Assembly (NCBI GenBank): GCA_019009955.1
Contig: CM032229.1
Location: forward strand, 145,299,501-145,363,500
Direction of reading: 5' to 3'
DNA: 64,000 nt
Source of the DNA: Riptortus pedestris
Lineage: Eukaryota; Arthropoda; Insecta; Hemiptera; Alydidae
Positions 58,357 to 64,000 of the stretch are shown piece by piece (positions within the stretch are counted from its first letter, which is position 1; the number at the start of each line of letters is the position of its first letter). Below the pieces are notes generated by a model. The model was not told the origin of the DNA, did not search any database, and saw only the letters and a program-made list of their open reading frames with translations. The position numbers were made by a program, and so were the translations under genes.

Positions 58357-58478
58357 CATACACATATATAATTTTGAACAGACCTCATTTTCGTCATCTC
58401 CTGGGTAGATCGATGGACATTTGAAGGATTTTTGGAAAATTGCGTCACGAGTACGACCTCAATAGCAGATTTCCCTTA
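58346..58478 (+). repeat. family H 3' half, right part of a split copy
   Basis: TA-rich stretch, 'attttgaacagacctcattttcgtcatctcctgggtag', 'cgatggacatttgaagg', 'gagtacgacctcaatagcagatttcccttaaa'. The second arm of the 3' palindrome is lost. Together with 54937-55363 it makes one H copy split at its microsatellite. Confidence 0.68.
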
Positions 58479-59265
58479 AAGCACGAAAAATAACTCGCGC
58501 ATAAAATTTAAATAACTCGCTTAATATTTGAGTTACGAAATAATGCATAGAACAACAATTATAGCGCGGGACTAGTTTAACCAGATTGCTTCTATAACAG
58601 TTTCCGATACGACTTATAATAAAGAAAACATATTGATATTTCGAATTCCTCCCTTTCGAATTCCCTTCCTCCCTGATCGTAGTCCGATTACAGCCATTAG
58701 CGATTAAAAACGTAAGTGATAAATGAAACGGTTTAATGTTGAGTATGGAATAGATCCAGTATACATTTTCGAGTCAACAAATCAAATCTTAATTTATGAA
58801 GTCATTACTTTTACTCATTTCTTCACTCAAACAGTCAAAGTTCAATGAAAACATTATTTGGTATAAGCTTTGATGAAAGCAGTTCATGATATATAATGAG
58901 CTATTGTTAGTATATGATGAAGGCTGAAAACGAAGAAATGCAAACATCTCGGTTAATATTCAAGATACAGAAAACATTTACATACCAAGATATATATGGC
59001 TTTATACTTTCAATAAGATTGGGATTGTAAAAATATTTTAGATCCGATTTGTTTTATTATAAGTTATTTCAAATTTCGGAAATTCTTCCTCTAAACACCC
59101 CACACTCGCTGGTTCGATTTCATTTACAAACCTTCTCTTATTACATAAAAAGCTAGAATATCGAATTTGATGAGGATTAAAAACATTGCGGCCGCTAGAC
59201 AGTTAAGAAACGAGTATATACATGACATTTTTTTCATCATGAGAGTCAAGGAAATCTGCTAAAAC
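58479..59265 (+). repeat. degraded family H copies
   Basis: Two overlapping sets of H blocks. The first is at 58530-58760 ('tatttgagttacgaaa', C/T-rich tract, 'cagccattagcga'). The second is at 58830-59265 ('aacatctcggttaatattcaagatac', C-rich tract, 'ttgcggccgctagacagttaag', a degenerate 3' end 'ggaaatctgctaaaa'). Confidence 0.5.
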
Positions 59266-59752
59266 CCCTCTTTTAGCTTAATGAAGTCATTCCCAAATAT
59301 TTCAAGTAAGTAGAAAATATGCTTGTCAATGGACTAATTGTTATTACAATATAAATGTTAATGACGAATATTATGTACAAGGCCGAATGTTGAATTCTAC
59401 CGCATAAAGACATATTCATTAACAGGATTGGCTTCAATAACACGTAAAGCACGCAGTAGCAGTACTTTTCCACTCCAACATTTGTACAATACTAACAGAC
59501 AACATTAATGGGAGTTAAATAAGATCAATTTTAAACATATTACAATTAGAAAAAATTATTAATATTTAAGGAACACGATCTGACAGGTAGGCTTTCCGTT
59601 TCCTGTTCCAACTGCGGAAACAATGTATTCAAGGACATAGGCTGATATCAGGGTCGAATAGGAAAACTGTCAACCGGTTTATAACCGATCCAAACTACAT
59701 TTGTCCAGGCCCACTTCATTTTCGGCCGGGTTTATTATACTGAAATCAATAA
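59266..59752. other. unassigned sequence
   Basis: Nothing recognised. Confidence 0.35.
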
Positions 59753-59949
59753 CCCAAGTGCTGCGTAAACTAATGATATTTCCCACAGACTCCAATGCAA
59801 TTAGCTGATTATGACACATTATCATTACCAACCATTCTCTAATTGTCCTACAGAAAGAAGCCTATGGATACAGAAATTAAAATTTTGGTTGGACTGAAGT
59901 GTATAGTGACCGTGGTGCTTAAAGAGAAAAGTAAAGTGTTTTCAAAAGC

Positions 59950-60000
<51 letters not shown>

Positions 60001-60605
60001 GTATTCTGTAGTTTTCGAAAAAATGTATAAAACATCAATTACAGAAAATTAAATTTCAAACAGCATTGGTAATATAAAATTTTTGAATATCCTTTTTTCT
60101 AAACATCCCCTTCCTCCTCCAAAGCCGAGTTCAGTCATAACCTAATATAATCTTTATTTTTCGAAGATACGGTTAAATATCAAATGCAGTTTTGATCATA
60201 TATAAATCAAGTTGTTTAAAGAGTAAAATCTTAAATCATAACGTTACACCGATTAAATATTTGCATATTACACAAAGTAGATAGTCATGGAAAAAATTAT
60301 TTGGTATTATGCTTGTTGTAATATGACAAAAGTAGAAATGGGGTTATTGAAGGCTGAAGTGTAAAAATTGCAAATTTGTCTGTTACTTTTCAAGATTAGA
60401 AAAAAATATATACAGCATTTATAGAAAATTAAACTGGAATTCGCAATAAGATTGGTTCTATTTTGATCCGACTTATGATAGACATTTTTTGAAATTCCCA
60501 CCATCTGAGACCTTTTCAAAAACTTGATTTTTAGTTTTAATACGACGTTTAAATATCAAATTTCTTAACGATCAAACGAAAATTGCGACCGCTTAAACGT
60601 TGACG
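59753..60605 (+). repeat. degraded family H copies with poly(A)
   Basis: A 5' end remnant ('gtgctgcgtaaactaatgatatttcccacag', 59756), an A run of about 44 (59952-59996), a core remnant (60050-60200) and another core (60335-60605: 'gcaataagattggttctattttgatccgacttat', 'cttaacgatcaaacgaaaattgcgaccgct'). No terminal palindrome. Confidence 0.45.
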
Positions 60606-61135
<530 letters not shown>

Positions 61136-61140
<5 letters not shown>

Positions 61141-61658
61141 TTATTATTCCACCTTGAAATTATATGAGTCTAAATAATATTTATTGCGAAAACGTGATAT
61201 CTTCTACAACCAATTTTGAAAGGAGGTAAAACCGGCCATTCAGAGACTCAGCAAAAAATGGCGGTACATTATCTTTGAAGGTGGAGTATGCTTCTCTTAG
61301 GCTTAAGTGAAGCGAACATCAAAGTGCTTATTATCCGAAAAGGGAAAATAAAATAAAAATGCCGAAGGAGTGCTTTTAATTTTCCTGAAATGGCCTTTAG
61401 CAACACAAGGCTTTTGAAACGAAATATCTGGACAGGAAAACGTATCTACTATTTTCGTTTCTATAACGGGGCACCACGTCGAAATATAAAGTAATCTCGA
61501 ACAACTACGCTTGTCTGAATATGAATTTTGTAATAATGAAAAAATAATTAGCTTTTTTTTCAGAATGATGTTCATAATGGTGTTCCTGAATGCCCTTTAA
61601 GAAAATAGTGTTATTGCGATTTAGTATTTATTCCATTTTTGTCTTCCAGCTAAAAAGG

Positions 61659-61659
<1 letters not shown>
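61136..61659. other. unassigned sequence
   Basis: No repeat or gene recognised; the minus-strand open frame at 61303-61575 has no motif I recognise. Confidence 0.35.
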
Positions 61660-61732
<73 letters not shown>

Positions 61733-62130
61733 TTGTCTGTTATCACTGTAGCGGGGGAAATTTTTGTATGAGCTTTACCAGATTCGATATGTAGACGTTC
61801 CATGAAAAACTGAAGATCAAGTTCGTTAAGAGCTGAAATCTGACACCAGTAAAAGGGAGTGGGGATGGAGGGTTATAGGGGAGACTTTCGAAAATTCAAA
61901 GTATATCCGTTATTATACGTCAGATCAAAAAAGTGTTTAGTTCCAATTTTATTTCAAATTTAATAGCCTATAAATGTTGATGTGTACAGTTATTCTCTAT
62001 TTTGAGTAATAACCGAAAAAAATCTGTACTTATTGGTTTTCAGACTTGAGTAAACTTACATTCCCGCTCATGTCATATTAACAATAAGCTGTTATATCAT
62101 GAACCACTTTTTTCGTCAAAATATAAGTAA
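61660..62130 (-). repeat. family H 5' half, broken at the (TA)n core
   Basis: (TA)n at 61661-61730, 'cttgtctgttatcactgtagcgg', 'agatcaagttcgttaagagctgaaatc', G-rich tract (61855-61880), 'attatacgtcagatcaaaaaagtg', long-variant block 'catgtcatattaacaataagctgttatatcatgaaccactt'. Left of the microsatellite there is no H sequence, and the 5' terminus is also lost. Confidence 0.6.
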
Positions 62131-62876
62131 TCGTTAGTTAATTACAAAAAATATATTTATGACGACGGTTGAAACAGAAATAAATTATATGCAACTGAAC
62201 ATTTTTTTTTGCTAAACTATGTGATGGAATATTTATCTGAAAGTTGTAATTTCGCAGTAAAATGGTTGTTGATTTTCCTGTTTAATTAAAAAACTATTTA
62301 TTAGGTGTTTTTCCATTGTATTTAAATGTAATTCAATATTCATTGGTCACACGAATCATGCATTTCACGTAGATATAAAACTAACTAATCTTCCTCAAGG
62401 CCCAGGTAGTTCTTTAGAACAATGTAACCACATTATTGATTGGCATTGAAAGAATAAATTCATTAGTTAAACTTCAATAACAAAGCTACTGCATCTAGAA
62501 AAGATTAGTTATAATGTAATGCACATAGAGGGACAGAAAAAAATAGAATAGTCTCTTAGGAAATATGTGAAATGCTCCATAATTAAGCTTGAAATTATAG
62601 CCATTACAGGGCAATTAATGAACTTAATGGAACGAAGGGAAAACAATATCTTCTTGCTTTCGTGGTCTAGCAGGCCAAATCTAACCATAAGTCGCCTGAG
62701 AGTTATATTTTACTGGTACTGTCATTTCTGTGTCCATTGGATATAATCACCTAGAGATATTTTATAGAATAAATGGTAGTTAAGTAGGTAGAGTAATATA
62801 CAAGTAGAAACTCTTTGCATATCTGCTTAGTATTTCATAGCTAAAGTGATGAATTACTTAGGAATAGCAATCCCCC

Positions 62877-62879
<3 letters not shown>
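62131..62879. other. unassigned AT-rich sequence
   Basis: Nothing recognised. Confidence 0.4.

Positions 62880-62933
<54 letters not shown>
62880..62933. repeat. (TA)n microsatellite
   Basis: About 27 TA units; no H flanks immediately beside it. Confidence 0.85.
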
Positions 62934-62937
<4 letters not shown>

Positions 62938-62997
62938 TTTATTTACAATTCAATAACATATAATTATATTAATTGTTTAGTACATTATATTGACAGC

Positions 62998-63215
62998 AGA
63001 GTCTCAGGTTAGCCATATTGAGTTAAAGCGTTGGCTTTAATCCCACATGGTAAACCTAGAGTGGCGAGTTAAATTCACGCCTGGCGAATTGGAATTTACT
63101 TAGTGACGAACACATTAAATAAAATTCTTACTCCCACCCTGACTAGAAAAAGGTGCTAACTTGTAGATACCCGTCCGGTCAGCCTTAGTAGCGAAACGTG
63201 GACGTTAATAAATCA
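62998..63215 (+). repeat. tRNA-derived SINE
   Basis: TCTCAGGTTAGCCATATTGA head, degraded box B (AGTTAAATTCACG), body 'ttacttagtgacgaacacattaaataaaattc' and a 'gtggacgttaataaatcatag' tail. It is followed at once by a family H core fragment. Confidence 0.8.
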
Positions 63216-63221
63216 TAGTAA

Positions 63222-63358
63222 CTGAGATATTTATAGTTTTTGATACCTTCCCCACCCCTTTCCTCGTTCCAATTTCAGCCGTAACAAACTTGATCTTTAC
63301 ACGAAACGCTTTTATGTTGACTTTGGTAATGATTAAACAAAAATTGCGACCGCTTGAT
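63222..63358 (+). repeat. family H core fragment
   Basis: 'taactgagatatttatag', C-rich tract, 'ccaatttcagccgtaacaaacttgatcttta', 'ttggtaatgattaaacaaaaattgcgaccgct'. Lies between two SINEs of the same orientation. Confidence 0.6.
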
Positions 63359-63370
63359 AAATATACATAT

Positions 63371-63582
63371 GGAGCTCAGGTTTGCCAAGTGAGTAAAAGC
63401 GTTGGCCTTAATTTTACATTGTAAACCTGGAGTGGCAAGTTCGATTCCCGCCTGGGCAATAGTAATTTATTTAGTGACGGAATTAATTAAATAAAATCCT
63501 GACTAGAAAAGGGTGGTAACCTATATATAACCCACCCCAATTAGCCTAAGTAGCAAAAAGTATACGTTAATAAATAATATTA
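63371..63582 (+). repeat. tRNA-derived SINE
   Basis: GGAGCTCAGGTTTGCCAAGT head, good box B GTTCGATTCCCG, body 'gtaatttatttagtgacggaattaattaaataaaatcc' (a short central deletion follows) and a 'cgttaataaataatatta' tail. Confidence 0.82.
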
Positions 63583-64000
63583 TTGGCACCGGGGGGAAAT
63601 ATTTAAGATTGAAATTGACGAATAAAATTTATCTTTAGGACTGTTCGAGCAAAATAATGACTGCTACTATAAAAAGGTACATAATGATAAAAGAAAACAT
63701 TAACTAAAAATATCAAATCAATGGATGAAACAAATGGAATAGAAACTTTGCATTTAAATTACTATGTCACGGCCGACCAGGGAGCTTCTAGAATTCCATT
63801 TAATTCTTATATAAAATAAAACAAAATTGATCAGTTTATAACTTGTATAAAATATTAGAATCATAAATCCCGTATTTTATTTTTTTTCCATGGGGAAGGA
63901 GTTATACTTAAATAATAATATTTTAGAGTTTTGGCCGTGATTCAAGTTTTACTTTTAATTCAATTCTTTATATTTCTATAACATTTTTTGTGACATTTCC
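63583..64000. other. unassigned AT-rich sequence
   Basis: Nothing recognised up to the window edge. Confidence 0.4.

Overview
This window looks like intergenic or intronic DNA from an AT-rich, repeat-dense invertebrate genome, most plausibly an arthropod; the species cannot be named from the sequence. Evidence: no operons, ribosome-binding sites or long ORFs; dozens of long (TA)n, (TC)n and (GT)n tracts; tRNA-derived SINEs; DNA-transposon, LINE and LTR relics; and one degraded fragment that recalls a multicopy Cys-rich arthropod gene family. No complete gene was found. Coding remnants are: a possible terminal exon (3499-3657 +), a Cys-rich open frame (3849-4181 -), the Cys-rich gene fragment (23752-23955 -), a piggyBac-like transposase C-terminus with in-frame stops (15158-15469 +) and a reverse-transcriptase fragment (47401-47650 +). 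The longest computed ORFs mostly just read through microsatellites.

The dominant component, called family H here, is a roughly 600-1100 bp dispersed element present in about 25-30 copies or pieces on both strands. Its 5' end reads AGTCCGTCACGCAG, forms a small hairpin (ACGCAG/CTGCGT) and is followed by GCAGATTTCCC. Its core holds a C-rich (G-rich on the other strand) tract, the near-palindrome ACCGCTAGAGCGGT and a (TA)n microsatellite. Its 3' end is a palindrome of GCAGATTTCCC and GGGAAATCTGC around TTAA, then TAAAA. Subterminal inverted repeats, an internal microsatellite, a 3' hairpin and no target duplication resemble non-autonomous Helentron/HINE (DINE-1-like) elements. No protein-coding partner is in the window.

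A second family, P, has a head hairpin (TACCCGG...CCGGGTA), variable numbers of a roughly 295 bp internal tandem unit and a (TA)n tail. It sits inside the (TA)n core of family H in at least two independent places (44335-45727 and 55364-58345), with the two H halves still on either side. A third, decayed case is at 7068-7530. A fold-back mariner derivative (27438-27795) with a TA target duplication is inserted in another H copy.

Layout: 1-9 kb, H pieces, candidate exons and an H/P nest; 9-16 kb, SINE, inverted LINE-type 3' ends and a piggyBac-like relic; 17-24 kb, H copies, a SINE with perfect target duplication, a 44-bp minisatellite, a BEL/Pao-like LTR and the gene fragment; 25-33 kb, dense H copies, several head to head, and the mariner; 33-36.4 kb, repeat-poor AT-rich DNA; 36.7-46 kb, H copies, a Tc1-like MITE and an H/P nest; 46-54 kb, RT relic, microsatellites and nested SINEs; 54-64 kb, H with a tandem P pair, degraded H copies and two SINEs.
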